DNA of 6,292 nt, taken from Thermoplasmata archaeon (GTDB taxonomy: Archaea > Thermoplasmatota > Thermoplasmata > Thermoplasmatales > Thermoplasmataceae). The stretch's first letter is position 1, and the number at the start of each line of letters is the position of its first letter. Below the pieces are notes generated by a model. That model made no database searches. It saw only the letters and a program-made list of their open reading frames with translations, and was not told the DNA's origin. The stretch lies in assembly GCA_021799315.1 (NCBI GenBank), contig JAJZAR010000080.1, positions 1-6,292 on the forward strand, given 5' to 3'. Of the stretch, positions 1-5,552 are shown in pieces. A program made the translations under genes and the position numbers.

Positions 1-350
1 TCTGGTGGCTTAACCAAAGGCTTGTCCATCATTTGATATGCCTGCATTTCACCGTATACGGCCTTGATAGAGTCAACTTTTCCGGAGAATTCATACTTTT
101 TTGAGGCTAGATCAACTCTAATTATGGCCGTTTTAGTTAGCAACCCCTTTTCTTCATAAGTAATATTTCTTACCTGTTCTATTGGAATCGCAACAAAACT
201 ATTCTTCTTAAAAACAAGTCCCTTTGATTTATACCATAATATACGCCTGTCAGTGATAACGACTGTATATTGATCACCCTGAAAGCTTACGGATGAGGGT
301 GAAGAAAAGCGTACGTTTTCTCCAGGTGCTAAAAATTGTTCTACTCCCAT
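1..350 (-). CDS. PH-like-domain protein, 5' part only (runs off left edge)
   Basis: An uninterrupted minus-strand frame of 116 codons runs from the ATG at 350-348 to the window edge; the C-terminus and total length are unknown. The residues fit the bacterial/archaeal PH-like fold: LAPGE (7-11) is the usual 'L..GE' opening, VITDRRILWY (31-40) is the hallmark 'T..R' strand, IPIEQVRNI (55-63) is the 'IP...I..I' strand, and IIRVDLASKKYEF (76-88) is the next beta hairpin. There is no signal peptide or membrane segment in the visible part. Such domains often mediate lipid or protein binding, but their function is usually unknown. The start is supported by a TATA-like box about 33 bases upstream. 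The gene lies 174 bases downstream of the Vps4 gene on the same strand, so it may be expressed separately from the ESCRT operon. Family call moderately sure; role unknown. Confidence 0.72.
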   Translation of the reverse strand, partial: MGVEQFLAPGENVRFSSPSSVSFQGDQYTVVITDRRILWYKSKGLVFKKNSFVAIPIEQVRNITYEEKGLLTKTAIIRVDLASKKYEFSGKVDSIKAVYGEMQAYQMMDKPLVKPP

Positions 351-379
351 GCTTATCAGATGGATTACGGAGTAAATGC

Positions 380-387
380 ATATAAAT
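380..387 (-). promoter_or_regulatory. TATA-like box of the PH-like-domain gene
   Basis: Read on the minus strand this is ATTTATAT, centred about 33 bases before the ATG at 350. Archaeal TATA boxes sit about 26 bases before the transcription start, so the transcript would begin near 357 with a leader of only a few bases. No SD lies between. Inferred from sequence and spacing alone. Confidence 0.5.
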
Positions 388-492
388 TTTTTTGGTGATT
401 ACGCAATAAATCCCAACATCAATTGGAATTATCCTCTGAGTGAGATGTTGGCAAAATCGCAAAAAATGCCCGTCGTTTCAATCGGACAAATG

Positions 493-499
493 AAAAAAA
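493..499 (-). terminator. Possible T-run terminator after the Vps4 gene
   Basis: A run of seven A on the plus strand reads as TTTTTTT on the minus strand, 26-32 bases beyond the Vps4 stop codon at 527-525. Archaeal RNA polymerase commonly terminates at such oligo-T stretches without a hairpin. It precedes the separate promoter of the PH-like gene, which fits an operon end here. Confidence 0.4.
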
Positions 500-524
500 C
501 ATCAATGAACAATGACACATATCA

Positions 525-1637
525 TTACTGTCCATTAAATAATTCGTACTTTCTGATTAGATCTGATGAGTATACTCTCCTTATGGTACCAATTTGATTT
601 AAAATATCCCCCATCCTAACATGTTCCTTAGTCCCCTTCTCAACTGATTCAAAGAAAGCCTGCTGGGTGGCTCTTTTGAACAGGTAAATAAGGTCAGCGA
701 AAGAGAATCCCTCGGTCATATTGGCAATGATGTTTGAGTCAATGTCCTTGAAATAATATCCTTTGCTGAGCTGATCTGTGATGATTTCTTTCCTTTCATC
801 GGACGACGGTAGCGGCACATATATTTTCTGATCAAATCTGCCCGGCCTGAGCATTGCCGGATCTATTTCCCAGGGTAGGTTGGTTGCAGCCACTATGACT
901 GTGCCGTCAGTGTTTTCCATCATTAATCTGTTGATTTCAATGAGAAGCTGAGTAACACCTCGCTTAATCGCACTTTGATCGGAGGTCTCCCGCCTTGGAA
1001 TCAATGACTCCACTTCATCAAGAAACAACAGGTTTGGCGATGTCTGCCTGGTTAACCTGAAAAGATCGGCTATATTCTTTTCGTATTTCCCGAAATATTC
1101 ATTGTATAGATAGGCTGGATTTAATTCTATGAAGCTTAATCCGGCCTCGCCAGCAATTGCCTCGGCAAGGAGAGTTTTTCCGTTGCCCGGAGGGCCGTAA
1201 AGTAAAACCCCACCATTCAAGCTCATACCGAATTCCTTTGAGAGTTCCTTATAAACAAATGGATACACCACGGTAGCCATTAGATTTCTTTTTATTTCTT
1301 CCATGCCTTTCAAATCGGAAAACTTTCTGGTTGGCTTCTCTATAAATCTGGCACCTAGTTCTGCAAATTGCTGAGAATAGTCAGCGCTTCCTTCCTCAGT
1401 TTCGCCTCGTTTGCTTTTTACCAGAATTCTCTGGTTAATCAGTGATTTCAGCGTGGAAACCCTCTGACCCAGTGATGATGCCGTATCCACATTTATTGCA
1501 GAAATCGACTGAAGTATTTCATTAAGGCAATTTTCAGTATTCCCTGAATATGCATTCCCGCTTGATACACAGGCCATAAAGCGTTCGTAAGCCCGTTTGA
1601 TAATAGTGTCAATATCTGCCTGATTTTTACTTCGCAT
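525..1637 (-). CDS. cdvC: Vps4/CdvC-type AAA+ ATPase
   Basis: Predicted ATPase that disassembles or remodels ESCRT-III polymers at membranes. Numbered from the ATG at 1637 (370 residues): a helical N-terminal segment about 7-75 fits a divergent MIT domain; a linker follows; then the AAA+ module with Walker A GPPGNGKT (148-155), pore loop with Y181-F182-G183 in place of the usual W-L/M-G, Walker B LLFLDE (203-208), sensor-1 N253 in AATN, arginine fingers R264 and R267 in LRPGRFD, and GFSFAD (310-315), where families normally have G-[FY]-S-G-A-D, so one Gly is Phe. The tail (SSDLIRKYELF) resembles the Vps4 C-terminal helix. An ATG two codons upstream (1643) exists, but GAGGT at 1650-1646 is correctly spaced only for 1637. 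The start of this gene lies inside the end of the 144-residue gene. A generic CDC48/katanin-like label is the alternative; the single AAA domain, MIT-like N-terminus and ESCRT-III neighbour favour Vps4. Confidence 0.9.
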   Translation of the reverse strand: MRSKNQADIDTIIKRAYERFMACVSSGNAYSGNTENCLNEILQSISAINVDTASSLGQRVSTLKSLINQRILVKSKRGETEEGSADYSQQFAELGARFIEKPTRKFSDLKGMEEIKRNLMATVVYPFVYKELSKEFGMSLNGGVLLYGPPGNGKTLLAEAIAGEAGLSFIELNPAYLYNEYFGKYEKNIADLFRLTRQTSPNLLFLDEVESLIPRRETSDQSAIKRGVTQLLIEINRLMMENTDGTVIVAATNLPWEIDPAMLRPGRFDQKIYVPLPSSDERKEIITDQLSKGYYFKDIDSNIIANMTEGFSFADLIYLFKRATQQAFFESVEKGTKEHVRMGDILNQIGTIRRVYSSDLIRKYELFNGQ

Positions 1638-2061
1638 TGTCATCTACCTCGCTGGCAAATATTTTAGCCATGGGATATACCTTCTTGGAAAGAAAGCCGT
1701 TCTTTACTGTGTTTATTTCCACAGTTATAACAAACTGGCCTGGAACTACCCCTACTTTGTTCAGTTTTTTCTGGGCCCTGGATGAGAAGAATAGATAGTC
1801 CTTAAGGTTGTATGCCGGATAGAAAATGAATTCAACATCTAACCCGGCCAATGAACTGTACATTGGGGCATATGATTCATCTTCCAATACGTTATCCAGA
1901 GGATTAACATCCATAATCCGCCCCTGTACTCTGGCATTGACTGATAACGCATAAGGACCACGCAGCTTCTCCGGACTTACCTGCAAATAAGTGTTCGATG
2001 CGTCCCGCCCCTGTATCTTGCCGTCTGTATATTTCAACGTAGATTTTAAAATGAGACTCAT
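1627..2061 (-). CDS. Unrecognised 144-residue protein of the ESCRT-III/Vps4 operon
   Basis: I do not recognise a family. The protein has no signal peptide and no membrane span. It looks mostly beta: alternating hydrophobic stretches at 2-9, 36-51 (YALSVNARVQGRIMDV), 73-82 (GLDVEFIFYP), 103-117 (VGVVPGQFVITVEIN) and 123-137, with a basic helix-like patch RAQKKLNK at 95-102 and an acidic tail (EVDDNAK). A small barrel (OB-, PRC- or SH3-like) is possible but is only an impression. The start is firm: GGGAGG lies 7 bases before the ATG. It sits 50 bases after the ESCRT-III gene and its 3' end overlaps the start of the Vps4 gene, so it is very probably co-translated with Vps4 and works in the same membrane-remodelling process, perhaps as an adaptor or recruiter in the place of CdvA. 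That role is inferred from position only. Confidence 0.85.
   Translation of the reverse strand: MSLILKSTLKYTDGKIQGRDASNTYLQVSPEKLRGPYALSVNARVQGRIMDVNPLDNVLEDESYAPMYSSLAGLDVEFIFYPAYNLKDYLFFSSRAQKKLNKVGVVPGQFVITVEINTVKNGFLSKKVYPMAKIFASEVDDNAK
1646..1650 (-). promoter_or_regulatory. Ribosome binding site deciding the Vps4 start
   Basis: Reads GAGGT on the minus strand. It is 8 bases from the ATG at 1637 but only 2 bases from the ATG at 1643, so it selects the shorter, 370-residue product. It lies inside the upstream coding region, suggesting translational coupling. Confidence 0.65.
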
Positions 2062-2068
2062 TTACTTT

Positions 2069-2074
2069 CCTCCC
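2069..2074 (-). promoter_or_regulatory. Strong Shine-Dalgarno site of the 144-residue gene
   Basis: GGGAGG on the minus strand, 7 bases before the ATG at 2061-2059, matches the archaeal anti-SD (CCUCC) well. It contrasts with the leaderless-looking first gene of the operon. Confidence 0.75.
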
Positions 2075-2111
2075 GGCATATGAAATAATGGACTGAGAAT
2101 AAAATATGATC

Positions 2112-2717
2112 TCAATTGCTGGTGTCCTTGTCTCGGTTCATTGATTTCTTTATTTCTGCAATCATTTCATCGAGTTTACTTTCGGATGAACTCTCAACAC
2201 TCGTTTCACCGGTTTTGAATTTGTTTATTATTTCGTCTACCTTGCTATCTGAAATGCCTTTCGAGTCAATGGAGCTCGATATCATTTCAAGCTGGCTAGA
2301 TAGTCGATCTTCAATCTGCTCTGAAACTGAAACAATGTTTTCTATGTTCTGCTGAACCTGTGTCATCTGCTTCTGCGATATCTGGCTTGTGGACAGATCC
2401 TTTGAGCTCTCTTTCAGCGAGGCCCAGACATCCTTGGTTGTCTTTGCAAACTGCAAGCTCAAATCGACATTGTCAAGGAACAGCTTATAGTCCTTAAGCC
2501 CTCTTATTGCTCCGTCAATGTTCACTATATTGGCCGCAAACAACCTTGCCTTTGGCATATTATTAGATTCTATAGAGAGTTTAAGATTCTCAACGTTCTT
2601 CTCATAATTTTTATCGTATTGGCGCAGTGCCCTCTCTATGTCATTTTTCCATCGTGAAATTTTTGACCTCTTTTCGAAATTCTTTTCATCCTCGGATTTT
2701 CTAATCTTGATTGCCAT
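2112..2717 (-). CDS. ESCRT-III / Snf7-family protein (CdvB-like)
   Basis: Predicted filament-forming membrane-remodelling protein. From the ATG at 2717 it has 201 residues, is highly charged and almost wholly helical, with no membrane span. Residues 1-50 form a basic amphipathic helix (MAIKIRK..., RSKISRWKNDIERALRQYDKNYEKN); 54-103 form a second long helix with the Ala-rich 'KARLFAANIVNIDGAIRGLK' pattern typical of archaeal ESCRT-III; 114-142 form a third helix (QMTQVQQNIENI...); a Ser-rich acidic linker follows. The tail holds two similar 12-residue motifs at 157-168 and 179-190, each fitting the MIM1 pattern [DE]xxLxxRLxxLK except at the Arg. An in-frame ATG at 2774 would add 19 residues, but a TATA-like box lies inside that extension, so 2717 (or 2726) is the better start. 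First gene of the operon with the 144-residue protein and Vps4. No winged-helix or CdvA-binding segment is apparent. Confidence 0.82.
   Translation of the reverse strand: MAIKIRKSEDEKNFEKRSKISRWKNDIERALRQYDKNYEKNVENLKLSIESNNMPKARLFAANIVNIDGAIRGLKDYKLFLDNVDLSLQFAKTTKDVWASLKESSKDLSTSQISQKQMTQVQQNIENIVSVSEQIEDRLSSQLEMISSSIDSKGISDSKVDEIINKFKTGETSVESSSESKLDEMIAEIKKSMNRDKDTSN
2148..2249 (-). repeat. Tandem MIM1-like motif pair in the ESCRT-III tail
   Basis: Encodes DSKVDEIINKFK (2249-2214) and ESKLDEMIAEIK (2183-2148), 22 residues apart. They share [DE]-S-K-[VL]-D-E-x-I-x-x-[FI]-K and agree with the MIT-interacting motif 1 pattern [DE]xxLxxRLxxLK except that the Arg position is Ile or Met. This is a protein-level repeat; a role as docking sites for the Vps4 MIT domain is inferred. 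Confidence 0.6.
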
Positions 2718-3179
2718 GCCAGTCATATGAAATAAGGTGTCGTTTATATTTAATTTTGCTACATAGGCACGCACTCCGGTTTACCCATTTGGGCCATGCT
2801 TTGAAAATACAATTCTATACGAGGAAAAACCCCATACGTTAGTGAAAGAATTAAGATGTTTCACGTATTAACTTCTTTTTTCCATAAAATGAAATGACTC
2901 GATTGCATAATCCATTTTCTTCAAGTGTTGCAATATTTTTGACCGAAAATCCTCTTTCAAAGGATTATAGCTTTATTTTTCCAGATAACCTGAATGGTGT
3001 CAGGGAATCTAGACTCACTCGGACATTTCTGTGTACAGTAACCGCGTATGGAATTACGTCCTATTACTGCGCACCCTGCTTCCATTGGGAAATTGTCAAG
3101 AATTTTAAGTCACTACGGTTGCATGAATTCTGTAAGTCAAATTCCGAAACAAAATTTCAGAAACGTAGAACAGCATTTA
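2718..3179. other. Gene-poor stretch of about 460 bases
   Basis: Apart from the operon promoter (2743-2756) I see no convincing gene. The minus strand is broken by frequent stops. The plus strand has a 98-codon frame at 2894-3190 with no SD, no TATA-like box at the right distance and no family resemblance; it also runs into the 3' end of the methyltransferase remnant. A 6-bp inverted repeat (AATCCT at 2948-2953, AGGATT at 2961-2966, 7-base loop) and a T6 run (2876-2881) are present without obvious meaning. Together with the adjoining remnant this looks like decayed or intergenic DNA. Confidence 0.5.
2743..2756 (-). promoter_or_regulatory. TATA-like box of the ESCRT-III/Vps4 operon
   Basis: On the minus strand it reads AAATTAAATATAAA, with the AAATATAAA core centred near 2747. 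A start of transcription about 26 bases on falls at about 2720, next to the ATG at 2717. This implies a leaderless message and argues against the ATG at 2774, which lies upstream of the box. Confidence 0.6.
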
Positions 3180-3467
3180 TCAAATCTTAGCAGTAAAGAG
3201 GGCATATCTCTGTCCCGAATCTAGCCAGAATGTTATATGGTTAAATCCTGCCTCTTTCAGCATTCCAGAAAAACCATCAATTGAGTATTTGTAGGAGTTC
3301 TCCGTGTGTATGGTCTCACCTTTCTCGAAATTTACTTCATTGCCAGCAATGACGAATGTCTGCCTTCGAGTGCTTTCAAGATGCATCTCGATTCTTCCCG
3401 TATCCTCATTGTAAAACGCCCGGTGGATAAACTGGCCTGTGACCATACTCGTCAAGAAGGTACGCAT
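3180..3467 (-). pseudogene. C-terminal remnant of EgtD-type histidine methyltransferase
   Basis: The 95-codon frame matches only the last quarter of the SAM-dependent histidine-specific methyltransferase family (Methyltransf_33; EgtD makes hercynine in ergothioneine synthesis, usually about 320 residues). Visible family signatures are FIHRAFYNE (13-21), RIEMHLES (25-32), the GETIHTENSYKY segment (50-61) and the terminal AGF...F..W.D..G motif. E56 and S58 align with the Glu/Ser pair that binds histidine in the mycobacterial enzyme (E282, S284). The SAM-binding Rossmann domain is missing: the first about 12 residues look unrelated, and the frame is closed by a TGA four codons before the ATG. 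The fragment cannot catalyse methylation alone. The break point is near 3431. A new use as a small protein is possible but unsupported. Confidence 0.72.
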
Positions 3468-3594
3468 TCCTTGTTCTCAGTATCTCCTGTCCTTTTGCCT
3501 TCACAATTAATGTTTTGTTGACCTTCATAATCCTTATGGGATGGTTACGCTCATTGTATTCTATAACAACATCATTCCCGCTTGTTGATTTCAT
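3406..3594 (-). CDS. Doubtful 62-residue ORF overlapping the methyltransferase remnant
   Basis: I do not recognise the product. It is basic, with a beta-like first half (VVIEYNERNHPIRIMKVN, 9-26; TLIVKAKGQEIL, 28-39), and ends with PVYPPGVLQ in a different frame over the start of the methyltransferase remnant. A TATA-like box 26 bases before the ATG would give a leaderless message, which is the main support. It could be the 5' end of a gene truncated by the same rearrangement that removed the front of the methyltransferase, with the last about 15 codons being out-of-frame read-through. It may equally be chance. Confidence 0.35.
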   Translation of the reverse strand: MKSTSGNDVVIEYNERNHPIRIMKVNKTLIVKAKGQEILRTRNAYLLDEYGHRPVYPPGVLQ

Positions 3595-3614
3595 GAATCA
3601 ATCAGTAATGTATG

Positions 3615-3628
3615 TGATAAATAGTTTA
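3615..3628 (-). promoter_or_regulatory. Weak TATA-like box upstream of the 62-residue ORF
   Basis: TAAACTATTTATCA on the minus strand, with the core centred about 26 bases before the ATG at 3594, which is the spacing for a leaderless archaeal start. The core departs from the other TATA-like boxes in the window. Confidence 0.3.
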
Positions 3629-3740
3629 TGAATTTTGGACGACGTGAGGGTGTATTGCACCACTAATCTATTCTTAAATGAAATTCAGGATCCCAAATAT
3701 GGAATATACAATGCTTACTCATTCTGCGAAGTCCACTATT

Positions 3741-3750
3741 ATTTTTATAC
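3741..3750 (+). promoter_or_regulatory. TATA-like box of the ATPase-TOPRIM operon
   Basis: ATTTTTATAC, centred about 28 bases before the ATG at 3774; no SD is present. This fits a leaderless transcript starting at or next to the ATG. The 3595-3773 gap therefore appears to hold two divergent promoters and nothing else that I can see. Confidence 0.5.
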
Positions 3751-3773
3751 CCTGACGGTTTATAGTTCTGAAG

Positions 3774-4970
3774 ATGATCAAGAAAGTTCGAGCTATTAAT
3801 TTTAAGAGTTTTGAGTCTATAGACATTGCCCTCTCTGATCTTAATGTAATAGTGGGCCAGAACTCAGCCGGTAAATCCAATTTTGTCTCCATTTTTCAAT
3901 TTATAAGAGACATCACCACTGTGGGACTTGGCAACGCCATATCCCTTCAGGGAGGCATAGAATATCTTCTTAATTTCAAGAACTCATCCGAAGGTCATAT
4001 GGAGATAGAAATTCAGCTTGACAGCAAGCAGAGTATCTCCGTAAGCCGGCCACAACCTTTACGTCTTTCGGACCTTTCGTACAAACTTCAACTTTATCCA
4101 TTCAAGAAAAAGAAGGGAATTCAGAAATATATTGAAGAAGTATCGCTCAAGACCTCTGTTGCAAAGGGAAATGCCAGTGAAACTGGTACGGTAAAATTCC
4201 TGTCAGAAAACGGCAAGATACGGAGTGAGGGAGACGAAGAGATTATAAAGCAGATCCTTCCATTCTCTTCGCCATTCAGTAGATCTTTTAACAATGACAT
4301 GGGGAGCCTTATGCAACTTCCACCACTATCTTTTTTCTTAGGCCACGGTATAGGCAACCTTATTCAGGTTTATGACTTTGACCCTAAATTATCAAAGAAA
4401 GCAATACCAATTACAGGAAAAGCTGAATTAGAACCAGATGGCAGCAATACCGCATTGGTTTTAAGAAAAATGCTCGCTAATCCGGATGAAAGGAAGAAAT
4501 TTATCCATTATCTGAAGGTTTGTTTGCCTTTCGTGAAGGATGTGTCCATTGAGAACCAGGTAGATAAATCCGTCATATTTAAGATGCTGGAAACTTATAA
4601 TTCAAAGACTGATATACCTGCCCCCCTTATCTCCGATGGGACTATAGAAATTGTATCTATAATTTATAGCTTATTTTTCGAGCGAAACCGGCTCATCGTT
4701 ATAGAGGAGCCGGAAAGGAATATACATCCTCGCCTTATTTCAAGTCTAACGAACCTCATTAGAGAGGCTTCACAAGCAAAACAGATTATTATCACGACTC
4801 ACAGTCCTGAAATGATAAAATATGTTGACCTTGAGAATCTGTACATAATTGACAGGGACGAAAATGGGGGATCAAAAGTCTCTCGCGCTGCCAACAGCGA
4901 TGAAATTAAGGCGTTTCTCAAGGAGAAGATTGGCATTGATGAACTATTTGTTGATGGCATCCTCAATTGA
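3774..4970 (+). CDS. ABC/SMC-like AAA ATPase (AAA_21 type), partner of TOPRIM protein
   Basis: Predicted ATPase of the RecF/OLD-like group (398 residues). It opens with KKVRAINFKSFES (3-15), typical of these proteins, followed by Walker A GQNSAGKS (28-35). The ABC-signature-like LISDGTIEI is at 285-293, Walker B LIVIEEPE at 307-314 with catalytic E312, a D-loop-like NIHP at 316-319, and the switch His H343 in TTHS. The roughly 240 residues between the two nucleotide-binding halves are not a long coiled coil, so this is not a Rad50/SMC protein. All ATPase residues are intact. A TOPRIM-like gene follows after 6 bases, so the two probably form one complex; in OLD nucleases both domains are in one chain, and in PARIS they are separate proteins (AriA, AriB). 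A defence role is inferred. DNA repair or another nuclease-coupled function is possible. Confidence 0.88.
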   Translation: MIKKVRAINFKSFESIDIALSDLNVIVGQNSAGKSNFVSIFQFIRDITTVGLGNAISLQGGIEYLLNFKNSSEGHMEIEIQLDSKQSISVSRPQPLRLSDLSYKLQLYPFKKKKGIQKYIEEVSLKTSVAKGNASETGTVKFLSENGKIRSEGDEEIIKQILPFSSPFSRSFNNDMGSLMQLPPLSFFLGHGIGNLIQVYDFDPKLSKKAIPITGKAELEPDGSNTALVLRKMLANPDERKKFIHYLKVCLPFVKDVSIENQVDKSVIFKMLETYNSKTDIPAPLISDGTIEIVSIIYSLFFERNRLIVIEEPERNIHPRLISSLTNLIREASQAKQIIITTHSPEMIKYVDLENLYIIDRDENGGSKVSRAANSDEIKAFLKEKIGIDELFVDGILN

Positions 4971-4976
4971 ATCAAA

Positions 4977-5492
4977 ATGTTGAAGTATATTTTCGTAGAG
5001 GGGTTTCTTGATGAATTATTCATAAACAGGATCACTGAACTTGAGAAAATAATCCCACGGCCAAAGATAATTCAATATTCTCAAAAGAAGGATGAAAAAA
5101 TAGACAGCTACATTATTTCCCTCAGATCTCAGAACGAGGCAATAATGTTCATTGCAGATGATGAAACTGATCACTATGAATCTTCTAGTTCCAGAATTTA
5201 CGAACTGAAGAGAAGGTATCCTCATTTATCGGACGAAATTATTTTTCTCGCCATACCTGAAATAGAAGGGTGGTATATTTCTGGTCTTACAAAGAAGGCA
5301 GCTAAAACACTCAAGCTTCGAGAACTACCAAAATGTGATACCTGTACGAAGGAGAAATTCCTTTCAATACTTCCAAACCGTTCTGACAGCACATTAATCA
5401 GGAGCGAAATTCTGGAATATTTTGATGTAAAAACAGCGTCATCAAACTCCAGTTCATTCAGGCGGTTTCTGGAAGAGTTAAGAAAACTATGA
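4977..5492 (+). CDS. Small TOPRIM-like (putative nuclease) protein
   Basis: 171 residues, downstream of and almost touching the ATPase gene. The pattern is that of a TOPRIM fold: KYIFVEGFLDELF (3-15) places the conserved Glu (E8) at the end of strand 1; IMFIADDETD (56-65) is the hydrophobic strand ending in the acidic cluster D61, D62, D65; and LAIPEIEGWYISG (91-103), with E95/E97 and W99, resembles the third acidic strand of RloB/DUF4276-like TOPRIM proteins. A CxxC pair (C120, C123) follows; a single pair is insufficient for a zinc ribbon. There are no membrane segments. No SD precedes the ATG; translation is probably coupled to the ATPase. A metal-dependent nuclease role, controlled by the ATPase, follows from the OLD and AriA/AriB analogies and is not shown here. 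The exact family is uncertain. Confidence 0.75.
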   Translation: MLKYIFVEGFLDELFINRITELEKIIPRPKIIQYSQKKDEKIDSYIISLRSQNEAIMFIADDETDHYESSSSRIYELKRRYPHLSDEIIFLAIPEIEGWYISGLTKKAAKTLKLRELPKCDTCTKEKFLSILPNRSDSTLIRSEILEYFDVKTASSNSSSFRRFLEELRKL

Positions 5493-5499
5493 GCTTGGA

Positions 5500-5552
5500 A
5501 TGACCTAAATCTGCCCTTTCTAAAGGGGTCATGACGTCACTCCTCTATTTTT
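5500..5552 (+). terminator. Hairpin plus T-run between convergent genes
   Basis: ATGACC (5500-5505) can pair with GGTCAT (5527-5532), and CCCTTT (5514-5519) with AAAGGG (5522-5527) as an inner stem; the two share a G at 5527, so a real fold loses one pair and leaves an 8-9 base bulge on the 5' side. T5 at 5548-5552 follows. It probably ends the ATPase-TOPRIM transcript, but the T-run lies within the 3' end of the convergent gene. Confidence 0.4.
5532..5539. repeat. Perfect 8-base palindrome TGACGTCA
   Basis: A self-complementary octamer immediately following the hairpin. Its right half contains the TGA stop (minus strand, 5539-5537) of the convergent gene. Short palindromes arise by chance, so a protein-binding role is only a possibility. 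Confidence 0.3.

Noticed and set aside
376..597. 73-codon plus-strand ORF
   Set aside because: It overlaps the 3' end of the Vps4 gene and covers the promoter of the PH-like gene; no promoter, SD or family resemblance.
2718..2774. 19-residue N-terminal extension of the ESCRT-III protein
   Set aside because: The operon's TATA-like box lies inside it, and the shorter protein begins at the typical basic helix.
2894..3190. 98-codon plus-strand ORF
   Set aside because: No correctly spaced TATA-like box or SD, odd composition, no recognisable motif; its CAPC is a lone cysteine pair. Left as unassigned DNA.
3306..3521. 71-codon plus-strand ORF opposite the methyltransferase remnant
   Set aside because: Shadow of the minus-strand frame, which carries clear family motifs.
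4941..5025. DELF occurring at both the ATPase C-terminus and the TOPRIM N-terminus, as a sign of duplication or a split gene
   Set aside because: Only four residues match and the surrounding sequence differs; each sits naturally in its own domain.
5334..5345. CxxC in the TOPRIM-like protein as a zinc ribbon
   Set aside because: Only one cysteine pair in the protein and no partner Cys or His pair nearby.
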